A stretch of 64,000 nucleotides of DNA from Salinimicrobium nanhaiense (lineage in GTDB: Bacteria > Bacteroidota > Bacteroidia > Flavobacteriales > Flavobacteriaceae): NCBI GenBank assembly GCA_012038135.1, contig JAAVJQ010000004.1:124001-188000 (forward strand), read 5' to 3'. Under the pieces are notes generated by a model. The model saw only the letters and a list, made by a program, of their open reading frames with translations, ran no database searches and was not told the DNA's origin. Shown here in pieces: positions 36,873-45,921 of this stretch (its first letter is position 1; each line of letters begins with the position of its first letter). The position numbers were made by a program, and so were the translations under genes.

Positions 36873-37227
36873 TATACAAACCGTCCTTAAAGCAAGAAAA
36901 AGTATTGAAAAAAGAGCAACCTCCTATTTTAGGCGATTGGTCTTTTTGTTTATTGATCATTGTTAACTGATTTTGCTAATTGCTAATCATTGTTGTCCGA
37001 TTAAAAAGAGTAAATCCATAAAACCCTTGCTAATGCTGGTCAAATACCTTCTCCAAGGATTTGAGGTGGTGGTTTTCCTTTTTATGAAATTCTATTAATT
37101 TACCATAGAAAGTAATTTTTCACAGTATTGTCTTTCAGAGTTTCATATAGAAGTCTTGGCTCTAGACTCTAGAAGCGGGAGCGGTCCAGATTCTTTTACC
37201 GGACAACAATGTGCTAATTGATCATTA
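36855..37227. other. 373-bp intergenic region with heptad repeats, no gene seen
   Basis: AT-rich spacer between convergent mutB and nirK. No open frame of note, no tRNA. It holds the TAAGGTT repeat at its left end, a TTGCTAA doublet (36973-36986), the TCTTGGC/TCTAGAC heptads at 37154-37174, and similar AT-rich words at both ends (ATTGATCATTGTTAA and ATTGATCATTATTAA). No strong terminator hairpin was found for either gene. Confidence 0.7.
37154..37174 (+). repeat. Heptad repeat TCTTGGC-TCTAGAC-TCTAGAA
   Basis: Three consecutive related 7-mers in the mutB-nirK spacer. The unit TCTTGGC also occurs in the array at 56850-56881, linking both to one repeat family. Confidence 0.7.
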
Positions 37228-38700
37228 TTAATTGGACCTTCTCTGGGCTTTTACCATTTCTTCGGTTACTTCGGTACCATTGTTACCCCAGTTATTATAA
37301 ATATAAGTAAGCACTGCAGCAGCTTCTCTATCAGAAATGTTCTGGGCGGTCATTACACTGTTATACGTTTCTCCATTGACTACAATTTCTCCGGTTTTTC
37401 CGTGAAGTACAATATCTATCGCACGGTCAACGTCTTCATTCAGATAATCAGCATTGGCGAGAGGTGGAAATGCATTAGGAATTCCCTGTCCGGCGGCCTG
37501 GTGACAGGCAACGCAGGTTCTTCCGTAGACATTTTTACCCATTTCGATCTTTTCCTGTTTTGACAGATTTTCAGGTGGTTGCGATGCTGCGATCTCTTCT
37601 TCTGAAATTGGCATACTTTGTATCTCTCCCCCTTCCGGCAGGTAAATACCTTCCTGAGTTTTTCCGGAATAAATTCTTTCATTTTCGGGACCGGTAGCCT
37701 CTAACACTCCCAAAGCTCCTTTGTTGAAGGCCCTGAAGATGGAATGATCTACAAGGATATATTCTCCCGGTACTTCAACTTTAAATTCCACAATGGCGGC
37801 TCCCCCTGCAGGGATAAGGGTAGTCTGCACATTTTCATTAATTACCGAACCACCTTCCATGTAAACTTTATCGAAGATCTCCCCGATGACGTGGAAAGAC
37901 GAAACCAGATTAGGTCCCCCGTTACCCACATATAATCGTACGGTCTCCCCTACTTCAGCGTGAAGTTTTCCTTCCCCTGTAAGTGCTCCAACTTTTCCGT
38001 TAAAAACCACATAATCGGCATCTTCTTCAATGGCTTTTTTCATATCGAATTGCTGCAAACCGGGCTCCCCAAAATCTCCCGCGGTGTAGAAATCCCCCTG
38101 CACTACGTAATATTCCCGGTCAACAGGTGGTAAACCTTCCTCCGGTTCTACAAGGATTAGTCCGTACATACCATTGGCAATATGCATTCCAACGGGAGCA
38201 GTGGCACAGTGATAAATATAAAGTCCGGGGTTCAATACCTTGAAATTAAATACTACTTCATGACCCGGTGCTACGAAAGAGGACTCGGCACCACCTCCCG
38301 GACCGTTAACAGCATGCAGGTCGATATTGTGTGGCAATTTACTATCGGGGTGGTTCCTCAGGTGAAATTCAATCTCGTCCCCCACTTTTGTTCTGATAAA
38401 ACTTCCGGGAACGGTACCATCAAAAGTCCAGTACACGTATGAAACCCCATCTGTCATTTCCATTTCCTTCTCAATGACCTCCATCTTCACCACCAGTTTC
38501 TTTGCAGCTCTCTCGGCAGTTGGTTTGGGAACTAAAGGCGGAAGGGTAAGATCAGCTTCCATGGTTTGAGAGACCTTGATCTCCTCTGCCGGTCTGGTCT
38601 CCTTTTCCTCTGCCCTGAACTCACAACCTGAAACTACAATAAGACATGTAAAAAGAAAAAATCTCCAAAACATTAAGCTGAAAGAATGATGGATTTTCAT
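37228..38700 (-). CDS. nirK: Copper-containing nitrite reductase fused to C-terminal cytochrome c, lipoprotein
   Basis: Reduces nitrite to nitric oxide outside the inner membrane. The 490-residue protein has a lipobox (IVVSGC, C26), two cupredoxin domains and a cytochrome c domain. Type 1 copper ligands are H124, C165, H173 and M178. Type 2 ligands are H129, H164 and H319. The catalytic Asp127 and His270 are also present, so the enzyme looks active. The haem motif C396-V-A-C399-H400 belongs to a tail very like the cytochrome encoded at 31912. The fusion supplies its own electron donor, as in the Ralstonia pickettii three-domain NirK. No nitric oxide reductase gene is in the window. Confidence 0.95.
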   Translation of the reverse strand: MKIHHSFSLMFWRFFLFTCLIVVSGCEFRAEEKETRPAEEIKVSQTMEADLTLPPLVPKPTAERAAKKLVVKMEVIEKEMEMTDGVSYVYWTFDGTVPGSFIRTKVGDEIEFHLRNHPDSKLPHNIDLHAVNGPGGGAESSFVAPGHEVVFNFKVLNPGLYIYHCATAPVGMHIANGMYGLILVEPEEGLPPVDREYYVVQGDFYTAGDFGEPGLQQFDMKKAIEEDADYVVFNGKVGALTGEGKLHAEVGETVRLYVGNGGPNLVSSFHVIGEIFDKVYMEGGSVINENVQTTLIPAGGAAIVEFKVEVPGEYILVDHSIFRAFNKGALGVLEATGPENERIYSGKTQEGIYLPEGGEIQSMPISEEEIAASQPPENLSKQEKIEMGKNVYGRTCVACHQAAGQGIPNAFPPLANADYLNEDVDRAIDIVLHGKTGEIVVNGETYNSVMTAQNISDREAAAVLTYIYNNWGNNGTEVTEEMVKAQRRSN

Positions 38701-38830
38701 AAGAAAGAAATTTTAAGGTTATATCTTAGTTCTCTATAAATTGACCTAAAGTTTGGCCTTTTTTGATGGCATTAAAAAAAATTAACCAAAAATTAAGGTT
38801 TTTTCTTTAACATTTTTAGCTTTAAAGATC

Positions 38831-39712
38831 ATGGATTACACAAAAAAAATGTTACGCGATGATGCGTTAAAAGGAAAGAATATTGTTGTCACCGGAGGCG
38901 GAAGCGGATTGGGAAAAGCCATGACAAAATACTTTCTCGAATTAGGGGCAAAAGTGGCAATTACTTCAAGAAATCTTGAAAAATTGGAGAATACTGCCCG
39001 CGAACTGGAAAGTGAAACCGGAGGAACTTGCCTGCCCCTGCAGTGTGATGTAAGGCATTACGACCAGGTAGAACAAATGCTGCAGCAAACCGTGCAGGAA
39101 TTTGGATCTGTAGATATTCTCCTAAACAACGCAGCCGGAAATTTCATTTCACCTACAGAACGTTTAAGCGCCAATGCTTTTGACACTATCATTGATATCG
39201 TACTAAAAGGCAGCAATAATTGCACTCTTGCCTTTGGAAAACACTGGATCGACAAAAAGGAGCAGAATAAAACTGTTTTAAACATTGTCACTACCTATGC
39301 CTGGACGGGTTCTGCCTACGTGGTACCCAGTGCTACTGCAAAAGCAGGAGTTTTAGCTATGACCCGTTCTCTTGCTGTGGAATGGGCAAAATACGGCATC
39401 AGGATGAATGCGATCGCTCCCGGACCTTTTCCCACAAAAGGAGCATGGGACAGATTGCTCCCCGGCGACCTGAAAGAGAAGTTTGATCTTGCTAAAAAGG
39501 TTCCGCTAAAAAGGGTGGGAGAGCATCAGGAACTGGCGAATCTTGCGGCTTACCTGGTTTCAGATTTTTCAGCCTATGTAAATGGAGAGGTGATCACTAT
39601 TGATGGAGGCGAGTGGTTAAAAGGCGCAGGGCAATTCAATCTTCTGGAAGCCATTCCGGAGGAAATGTGGGACCAGCTGGAGGCAATGATAAAAGCTAAA
39701 AAAGAAAATTAA
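38831..39712 (+). CDS. SDR-family oxidoreductase, 2,4-dienoyl-CoA reductase-like
   Basis: A 293-residue NADP(H)-dependent Rossmann enzyme. TGGGSGLGKAM is the cofactor loop and TSRNLEKLE suggests NADPH preference; NNAAGNFISP is the structural motif. It lacks the usual YxxxK; instead a Tyr in TTYAW, a Ser in PSATAK and a Lys 15 residues after the Tyr match the catalytic spacing of mammalian DECR1. It probably acts in degradation of unsaturated fatty acids. Divergent from nirK with 130 bp between, and alone on its strand up to a terminator. Confidence 0.88.
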   Translation: MDYTKKMLRDDALKGKNIVVTGGGSGLGKAMTKYFLELGAKVAITSRNLEKLENTARELESETGGTCLPLQCDVRHYDQVEQMLQQTVQEFGSVDILLNNAAGNFISPTERLSANAFDTIIDIVLKGSNNCTLAFGKHWIDKKEQNKTVLNIVTTYAWTGSAYVVPSATAKAGVLAMTRSLAVEWAKYGIRMNAIAPGPFPTKGAWDRLLPGDLKEKFDLAKKVPLKRVGEHQELANLAAYLVSDFSAYVNGEVITIDGGEWLKGAGQFNLLEAIPEEMWDQLEAMIKAKKEN

Positions 39713-39736
39713 CGTACAGCAAATTCAGCGTTAAAG

Positions 39737-39776
39737 AGGTTCTGCAAAAGCTTGCTTTCACAGAACCTTTCTTTTT
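39737..39776 (+). terminator. Terminator after the DECR-like gene
   Basis: Eight-bp arms AGGTTCTG (39737-39744) and CAGAACCT (39761-39768) followed by TTCTTTTTT. Confidence 0.75.
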
Positions 39777-39892
39777 TATTTCTTTCTTCACCTCCCGATT
39801 ATTTAGAATAACTTCGATTTTTTTTCATAAAAGTCAGAAAATTCTTAAAAATCCCTATCTTGAAGCTTTAATAAATCTTTAACAAATAACTC

Positions 39893-42721
39893 ATGAAAAA
39901 GCTCATTTTAGGGGGGCTTGTAGCTTTCTTATTTTTTCCATTCGGAAATCTGACTGCTCAGGAAACCCTGACTAACAAAATTCCAACAGATCCCAACGTT
40001 AAGATAGGGGTTTTGGATAACGGACTCACCTATTACATTAGAAACAACGGGAAACCTGAAGACAAGCTGGAGTTACGGCTGGCCATAAATGCAGGTTCAA
40101 TTCTGGAAGATGAAAATCAACAGGGGCTTGCCCACTTCATTGAACATATGAATTTCAATGGAAGTAAAAATTTTGAGAAGAACGAATTAGTAGATTATCT
40201 CCAAAGCATTGGAGTGAAATTTGGCGCCGACCTAAACGCTTACACCAGCTTTGATGAGACGGTATATATTTTACCTATTCCAAGTGATGATCCCGAAACT
40301 CTGGATAAGGGTTTCCAGATCCTCGAAGATTGGGCACATAATGCAACACTTTTGGAGAGTGACATTGACAGTGAAAGAGGAGTCGTACTTGAAGAATACA
40401 GGATTGGACTGGGACCTGATAAACGCATGATGCAGGAATATTTGCCTAAATTGATGTATGGTTCAAGATATGCTGAAAGATTGCCTATCGGAAAAAAAGA
40501 GGTGGTTGAAAATGCCGACTATGAAACCATTCGAAATTACTACAAACAATGGTATCGTCCGGGACTTATGGCTGTTGTCGCTGTGGGGGATCTTGATGTA
40601 GAGACCATAGAAAAGAAGATAAAACAATATTTTTCCAACCTGAAACCTTTAGAAGATCCGGTTGAAAGAAAAGTATATGGTTTGCCAAACCATGAAGAAA
40701 CTTTCATTTCAATAGCTTCAGATAAGGAAGCTCCATTCAGTCGTGTTCAGATCTACTATAAGGATAGAGAAGAATCTAAAGACATTGTGACTACCGGGGA
40801 TTATAAAAATCAGGTAGTTAAAAGTCTTTTTTCTACAATGATCAATAACAGGCTGGATGAGATTAGAAATAAACCTAATCCCCCGTTTACTTTTGGAGCT
40901 TCCTATCACGGCGGCACCTATGCGCGTACCAAGGATGCCTATCAATCCTTTGCGATGACAGGGGAAGGTCAGCAGTTAGAAGCTTTAAAAGCACTTTTAG
41001 AAGAAAACGAAAGAGTGAAACGCTATGGCTTTACCAGGAGTGAACTGGAGAGAGCCAAAAAAGAATATCTGGCAAGACTTGAACAACAATACAAAAATCG
41101 CGACAAGGAAGAAAGCGGCAGATTAATTAATCAATACGTGAGTAACTTCTTTGATAATACACCTATTCCCGGTATAGAATGGCAATATGAATTTGCTCAA
41201 AAAACAATGCCGGAAGTAAAACTGGAGGATGTAAATGATCTTATTTCAAATTTCCTTCATGAAGATAATAGAGTTGTAATCCTTACAGGCCCGGAAAAAG
41301 AAGATCTAAAACAGGTAACCGAAGAGGAGGTTCTATCCTTGTTGAAAGAGGTTGAAAATTCTGAAATTGAAAAATATGCAGAGGAAGAGCTTCGGGAAAA
41401 TCTAATTACAGAAGCACCAAAACCCGGAAAAATAATTAAGGAAGAAACCAATGAGGCATTGGGAATAAAGGAATTCACCCTTAGCAATGGAGCGAAGGTG
41501 GTTTTAAAAAAGACAGATTTTAAAAACGATGAAGTCTTATTTTCAGCTTACAGCCCGGGAGGAACGTCTCTCTATCCGGATGATGTCTATCACAACACAG
41601 CCCTTGCAAACAGCGGATTATCTGAAGCCGGAATAGCCGATCTTTCCCTAAACGACCTGAATAAAATGATGAGTGGGAAAATAGTTTCAGCAAGACCACA
41701 GATCTCCGGTTATTCTGAAGGTTTCAGCGGCTCAGCTTCTCCCAAAGATCTGGAGACTCTGTTCCAGTTGGTGCATCTGTACTTCACAGATCTTAACAAA
41801 GATGAAGAAGCTTATAACTCCTTCGTATCTAAGCAAAAAGGATTTCTTGGAAACCTGATGTCGAATCCCTCATTTTATTTTCAGAATGCCTTAGGAAAAG
41901 TGAGAAATGAAGGAAATCCACGATATATAGGATTCCCTACTGCAGAAAAATTTGATGAGCAGGATTATGATCTGGCATATCAAAAATATCAGGAAAGATT
42001 TGCCAATGCAGGAGATTTCACCTTCTATTTTGTTGGTAACATTGAAGAAGCCGAGTTGAAAAAATATGCAACAACTTACCTTGCCAGCCTTCCCGGCTCA
42101 GAAGAAAAAGAACAGTACAAAATTCCTGATTTTAAACCTGATAATTCTTATCATAAGGAAGTAGTATATCAGGGAAAAGACCCTAAAAGCCAGGTGAGTA
42201 TACAATGGACAGGAGAAACAGAATATGATGTCTCCGAAGATTTCGCACTGGGAGCTTTGGGAGAGATTCTTACGATCAAACTTGTGGAACAGCTACGGGA
42301 AGAAGAAGGCGGTGTTTACGGAGTTGGAGCCCGGGGCAATATGAGTAAGATTCCTTATGGCTCTTATAGCTTCAGCATTTCCTTCCCTTGCGGGCCGGAG
42401 AATGTAGACAAACTAACACAGGCTGCTCTTGCAGAAGTTGCAAAGATCAGAGAGAATGGTCCTTCTGAAAAAGATATGGCCAAGATCAAAGAGACTTACC
42501 TTTTAAAACGTAAGGAACAGCTAAAAGAAAACCGCTTTTGGTTACAGCAAATTGAAGCAGCAGATCGGGAAAACCGGGAAATTGCTGAAATTCTGAAATA
42601 TGAAGAAAAAGTGGCTCAATTATCCGAAGAAGATATTCAGGAGGTTGCAAAAGAGTTTTTAACTGAAGATTACCTTTTAGGAATTCTAATGCCTGAAGAA
42701 GCAGCACCTGTAGAAAATTAA
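39893..42721 (+). CDS. M16-family zinc metallopeptidase (pitrilysin type), exported
   Basis: A 942-residue double-domain insulinase-like protease. Signal peptide (LILGGLVAFLFFPFGNLTAQ); the inverted zinc motif H81-F-I-E84-H85 in GLAHFIEHMNFNGS; the third ligand Glu lies in the SERGVVLEEYRIG helix. The C-terminal half (FTLSNGAKVVLKKTDFKNDEVLFSAYSPGGTSLYPD) is the inactive partner domain, and EQLREEEGGVYGVGARG carries the RxY-like substrate element. It degrades peptides in the periplasm or at the surface. Single-gene unit with its own terminator. Confidence 0.93.
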   Translation: MKKLILGGLVAFLFFPFGNLTAQETLTNKIPTDPNVKIGVLDNGLTYYIRNNGKPEDKLELRLAINAGSILEDENQQGLAHFIEHMNFNGSKNFEKNELVDYLQSIGVKFGADLNAYTSFDETVYILPIPSDDPETLDKGFQILEDWAHNATLLESDIDSERGVVLEEYRIGLGPDKRMMQEYLPKLMYGSRYAERLPIGKKEVVENADYETIRNYYKQWYRPGLMAVVAVGDLDVETIEKKIKQYFSNLKPLEDPVERKVYGLPNHEETFISIASDKEAPFSRVQIYYKDREESKDIVTTGDYKNQVVKSLFSTMINNRLDEIRNKPNPPFTFGASYHGGTYARTKDAYQSFAMTGEGQQLEALKALLEENERVKRYGFTRSELERAKKEYLARLEQQYKNRDKEESGRLINQYVSNFFDNTPIPGIEWQYEFAQKTMPEVKLEDVNDLISNFLHEDNRVVILTGPEKEDLKQVTEEEVLSLLKEVENSEIEKYAEEELRENLITEAPKPGKIIKEETNEALGIKEFTLSNGAKVVLKKTDFKNDEVLFSAYSPGGTSLYPDDVYHNTALANSGLSEAGIADLSLNDLNKMMSGKIVSARPQISGYSEGFSGSASPKDLETLFQLVHLYFTDLNKDEEAYNSFVSKQKGFLGNLMSNPSFYFQNALGKVRNEGNPRYIGFPTAEKFDEQDYDLAYQKYQERFANAGDFTFYFVGNIEEAELKKYATTYLASLPGSEEKEQYKIPDFKPDNSYHKEVVYQGKDPKSQVSIQWTGETEYDVSEDFALGALGEILTIKLVEQLREEEGGVYGVGARGNMSKIPYGSYSFSISFPCGPENVDKLTQAALAEVAKIRENGPSEKDMAKIKETYLLKRKEQLKENRFWLQQIEAADRENREIAEILKYEEKVAQLSEEDIQEVAKEFLTEDYLLGILMPEEAAPVEN

Positions 42722-42814
42722 ATTTTTGGAACAAGCTTCTCCAGGACCTCTAAGTATTGTATGGTTGGATTAGTTGCCAATTGAAAACCCTCTATCTCCT
42801 TTGAGACAGACACA

Positions 42815-42858
42815 AAAAAACCGGCTTTAACTTTAAAAAGTTTTAGTCGGTTTTTTCT
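42815..42858 (+). terminator. Terminator after the M16 peptidase gene
   Basis: Arms AAAAAACCGGCT (42815-42826) and AGTCGGTTTTTT (42845-42856), one G-U pair, with an inner AACTTT/AAAGTT stem; ends in a T-run. Confidence 0.8.
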
Positions 42859-42934
42859 GTAAAACCTGTTAACAAAAGAATTTTATATACCTGCAATAAA
42901 TTGTATTTTTACCCTTTAAATTCAAAATAATTGA

Positions 42935-43699
42935 ATGGGTAAGATCATTGCCGTTGCAAATCAAAAAGGAGGAGTAGGTAAAACTACAACTTCGGTTAAC
43001 CTGGCAGCATCATTAGGGGTGCTTGAAAAAAAAGTTTTGCTCATCGATGCCGATCCGCAGGCGAATGCTACTTCGGGTCTTGGGATAGACGTTGAAAGCA
43101 TTGAGTTGGGAACTTACCAGTTGCTGGAGCATTCCATAAAAGCTGAAGAAGCGATTATAAAAACCGAATCTCCCAATCTTGATATCATTCCTGCCCATAT
43201 TGACCTTGTTGCCATTGAGATAGAACTGGTAGACCAGGAGGAGCGGGAATACATGCTTAAAAAAGCTATAGGCCACCTTCGGGAAAAGTATGATTATGTG
43301 ATCATTGACTGCGCGCCTTCCTTAGGGTTATTGACCCTGAACGCTTTAACCGCGGCCGATTCTGTAATTATTCCTATCCAGTGTGAATATTTTGCCCTGG
43401 AAGGTCTGGGCAAACTTTTAAACACGATCAAGAGCGTACAAAAGATCCATAATGCTAAGCTGGATATCGAAGGCTTGTTGCTTACTATGTATGATTCCCG
43501 CCTTCGCTTGTCAAATCAGGTGGTGGAAGAAGTACAAAAGCATTTCGATGAAATGGTGTTCAAGACAATCATTCAGCGTAACGTGCGTTTAAGTGAAGCC
43601 CCCAGCTACGGGGAAAGTATTATTAATTATGATGCAGGCAGTAAAGGAGCAAGCAATTATCTGAGCCTGGCACACGAAATTATAAAGAAAAATTCATAG
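42935..43699 (+). CDS. parA: Chromosome-partitioning ATPase ParA/Soj
   Basis: A 254-residue ATPase with the deviant Walker A KGGVGKTT (residues 11-18), LIDADPQANATSGLG, DYVIIDCAPSLGLLTLNAL (Walker B) and IPIQCEYFALEGLGKLL. It works with ParB in origin segregation. Six bp before parB. The surrounding housekeeping genes show that this is the chromosomal copy, not a plasmid system. Confidence 0.95.
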   Translation: MGKIIAVANQKGGVGKTTTSVNLAASLGVLEKKVLLIDADPQANATSGLGIDVESIELGTYQLLEHSIKAEEAIIKTESPNLDIIPAHIDLVAIEIELVDQEEREYMLKKAIGHLREKYDYVIIDCAPSLGLLTLNALTAADSVIIPIQCEYFALEGLGKLLNTIKSVQKIHNAKLDIEGLLLTMYDSRLRLSNQVVEEVQKHFDEMVFKTIIQRNVRLSEAPSYGESIINYDAGSKGASNYLSLAHEIIKKNS

Positions 43700-43705
43700 A
43701 AGGAG

Positions 43706-44611
43706 ATGGCTAAGGCGACGAAGAAACAGGCATTGGGAAGAGGGCTTTCGGCACTGCTGAAAGATCCGCAGAACGACATCAAATCGGCCGAAGATAAGAA
43801 CGCAGATAAACTGGTAGGACATATCGTGGAACTTGAGCTTGCTGCCATTGAGGTAAATCCATTCCAGCCAAGAACCAGTTTTAATGAAGAGTCTCTGAGA
43901 GAACTGGCTTCTTCTATCCGCGAACTGGGTGTGATCCAGCCTATTACCGTTAGAAAACTCGATTACAATAAATACCAGTTGGTTTCGGGAGAAAGACGTT
44001 TTAGAGCTTCCAAACTGGTAGGACTGGAGACAATTCCGGCATATATAAGGATCGCCAATGACCAGGAATCCCTGGAAATGGCCCTCGTAGAAAATATCCA
44101 GAGACAGGATCTTGATCCTATTGAGATCTCTCTTTCTTACCAAAGGCTTATAGACGAGATTAACCTTACCCAGGAGCAATTGAGTGAGCGTGTAGGGAAG
44201 AATCGTTCAACTATTGCCAACTATTTGAGATTGCTGAAGTTGGATCCCATCATTCAAACCGGCATGCGCGACGGATTTTTAAGCATGGGGCATGGCCGGG
44301 CTTTGATCAATATTGAAGATCCACAGGTACAGCTTGAGATCTATGAAAAGATTCTTGCCAATTCCCTTTCGGTAAGAGATACAGAAAAACTGGTAAGGGA
44401 ACTGCAGGAAGGAAAGCCGCAGGCAAAATCTACTGCTTCTGCCCCTGTTGTTTCGAGAGATATTAAGAAAAGTATTAAAGAATTTTCTGAATGGCTTGGT
44501 GCAAAGGTGGATGTAAAGGTGTCAAAAAAGGGAAATGGAAAGCTAATTATTCCTTTCACTTCGGAAGAAGATCTTAACCGCCTGAAAAAAATAATTCAGG
44601 GTGAAAATTAG
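43706..44611 (+). CDS. parB: Chromosome-partitioning protein ParB
   Basis: A 301-residue CTP-binding clamp protein. N-terminal IEVNPFQPRTSFNEESLRELASSIRELGVIQPITVR, the arginine motif SGERRFRASKLVG and VENIQRQDLDPIEISLSYQRL (family box) are present, then the HTH (EQLSERVGKNRSTIANYLRLLKL) and a basic C-terminal dimer domain. It would load at parS; no full parS palindrome was spotted in this window by eye. Confidence 0.95.
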   Translation: MAKATKKQALGRGLSALLKDPQNDIKSAEDKNADKLVGHIVELELAAIEVNPFQPRTSFNEESLRELASSIRELGVIQPITVRKLDYNKYQLVSGERRFRASKLVGLETIPAYIRIANDQESLEMALVENIQRQDLDPIEISLSYQRLIDEINLTQEQLSERVGKNRSTIANYLRLLKLDPIIQTGMRDGFLSMGHGRALINIEDPQVQLEIYEKILANSLSVRDTEKLVRELQEGKPQAKSTASAPVVSRDIKKSIKEFSEWLGAKVDVKVSKKGNGKLIIPFTSEEDLNRLKKIIQGEN

Positions 44612-45182
44612 ATCTTTCATACTACCCCTACTCCTCCTTTTCACCCTGCAACTGGCTGCACAGGAAGATACTCTGGCAGTAGCGGCCAAAGTGGTCGTGG
44701 AAGAACCCAACTACAAGCCTTATGATCCCCTTTCTCCTGCCCGTGCAGCTTTTTATTCAGCTGTACTCCCGGGATTAGGTCAGGCTTACAACGGCAAATA
44801 CTGGAAGATCCCGATTGTTTACACTGCACTTGGCGTAGGGGTGTATTTTTACCATGAAAACGACAGGCAGTACGACCGGTATCGTGCTGCCTATAAAAGC
44901 AGGATAGCAGGAAAGACGAATGATGAATTCAGCACTGAAGATGGAAGGCCTATTGTTTCTACCAATGCTTTAATTGAAGCTCAGCGCTTTTACCAGCGAA
45001 ATAAGGAGATCTCTGTATTGGTCACCGTAGGACTCTATGCTTTAAATATCATTGATGCCAACGTGGACGCTCACCTGCAACAATTTAATGTGAGCGAAGA
45101 TCTTTCGCTCAAACCTACCCTGGACTATGATCGCTTTAGCGGCACTACCGGCTACGGACTTACCTTAAATTATAATTTTTAA
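44601..45182 (+). CDS. DUF5683 family membrane protein
   Basis: A 193-residue protein with a signal peptide (FILPLLLLFTLQLAAQ) and the DUF5683 core (PARAAFYSAVLPGLGQAYNGKYWKIPIVYTALGVGVYFY, ITVGLYALNIIDANVDAHL). It starts at a GTG that overlaps parB by 11 bp, which implies translational coupling. Function unknown; the family is regularly found between parB and dapB in Flavobacteriia as far as I recall. Confidence 0.82.
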   Translation: MKIRSFILPLLLLFTLQLAAQEDTLAVAAKVVVEEPNYKPYDPLSPARAAFYSAVLPGLGQAYNGKYWKIPIVYTALGVGVYFYHENDRQYDRYRAAYKSRIAGKTNDEFSTEDGRPIVSTNALIEAQRFYQRNKEISVLVTVGLYALNIIDANVDAHLQQFNVSEDLSLKPTLDYDRFSGTTGYGLTLNYNF

Positions 45183-45877
45183 TGAAAATAGCTCTTTTAG
45201 GTTACGGAAAAATGGGCAAGACCATAGAAAGGTTAGCCGAAGAACGTGGCCATGAGATCATCTTCAGGATCACCGAGGATATTGAAAAGTACGACCTCCA
45301 AAAAGCTGATGTCGCTATAGACTTTAGTGTGCCCGATGCTGCTTTTAATAATATTACCACCTGCTTCAAAAAACAGATCCCGGTTATTTCGGGAACTACA
45401 GGTTGGCTTAAGCGATATGAGGAAGCTGTGAAGATCTGTAAAGAAAATGATGCGGCTTTTATCTACGCGTCCAACTTTAGCCTGGGCGTAAATCTCTTTT
45501 TTGAGCTTAACAGGCAGCTGGCACAGATGATGAAGAATTTCCCCGAGTATAAAATAGGGATCGAAGAGATACATCACACTCAAAAGCTTGATGCCCCCAG
45601 CGGAACAGCTATTACTCTGGCAGAACAGATCATTGCAGCTTCAGGAAAAACAGGCTGGAAACTGGACAAGGCTTCCGATAATGAATTGCCTATCACTGCA
45701 AAAAGAATTGAGAATGTACCGGGAACGCATGTTATTTCATATGAATCTCCGGTTGACACCATAAAGATTGAACATGTTGCTCATTCCAGGGATGGTTTTG
45801 CCCTGGGTGCAATAGTTGCAGCCGAATGGCTTCAGCATAAGAAAGGAATTTTTAGTATGAAAGATGTGCTGTTCTAA
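45182..45877 (+). CDS. dapB: 4-hydroxy-tetrahydrodipicolinate reductase
   Basis: Lysine and peptidoglycan precursor biosynthesis. 231 residues with LLGYGKMGKTIE (NAD(P) loop, alternative GxGxMG), VAIDFSVPDA, GTTGW, SNFSLGVNLF and the catalytic IEEIHHTQKLDAPSGTA. Shorter than the E. coli enzyme, as in other Bacteroidota. Its ATG shares one base with the stop of the DUF5683 gene (TAATG). Confidence 0.95.
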   Translation: MKIALLGYGKMGKTIERLAEERGHEIIFRITEDIEKYDLQKADVAIDFSVPDAAFNNITTCFKKQIPVISGTTGWLKRYEEAVKICKENDAAFIYASNFSLGVNLFFELNRQLAQMMKNFPEYKIGIEEIHHTQKLDAPSGTAITLAEQIIAASGKTGWKLDKASDNELPITAKRIENVPGTHVISYESPVDTIKIEHVAHSRDGFALGAIVAAEWLQHKKGIFSMKDVLF

Positions 45878-45921
45878 TGTAACAATTGAGCAGCAGCACC
45901 TACTTATAAACAAATTACATC

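Noticed and set aside
36855..37227. Hidden small gene or RNA in the long mutB-nirK spacer
   Set aside because: No frame with a plausible start, no cloverleaf and no strong hairpin; only short repeats were found.
37228..38700. Multicopper oxidase / laccase instead of nitrite reductase
   Set aside because: The type 2 copper ligands and catalytic Asp127/His270 of NirK are present in the right order, and the trinuclear-site HxH pairs of laccases are not.
38701..38830. Crp/Fnr-like site in the nirK promoter
   Set aside because: I looked for TGA-N6-TCA between nirK and the divergent gene and found none; only a loose TTATA-N12-TATAA repeat, too weak to report.
42935..44611. parAB as a sign of an integrated plasmid
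   Set aside because: The genes are followed by dapB, lepB and other core genes in overlapping order, and no rep, mobilisation or attachment features are seen; this is the chromosomal pair.
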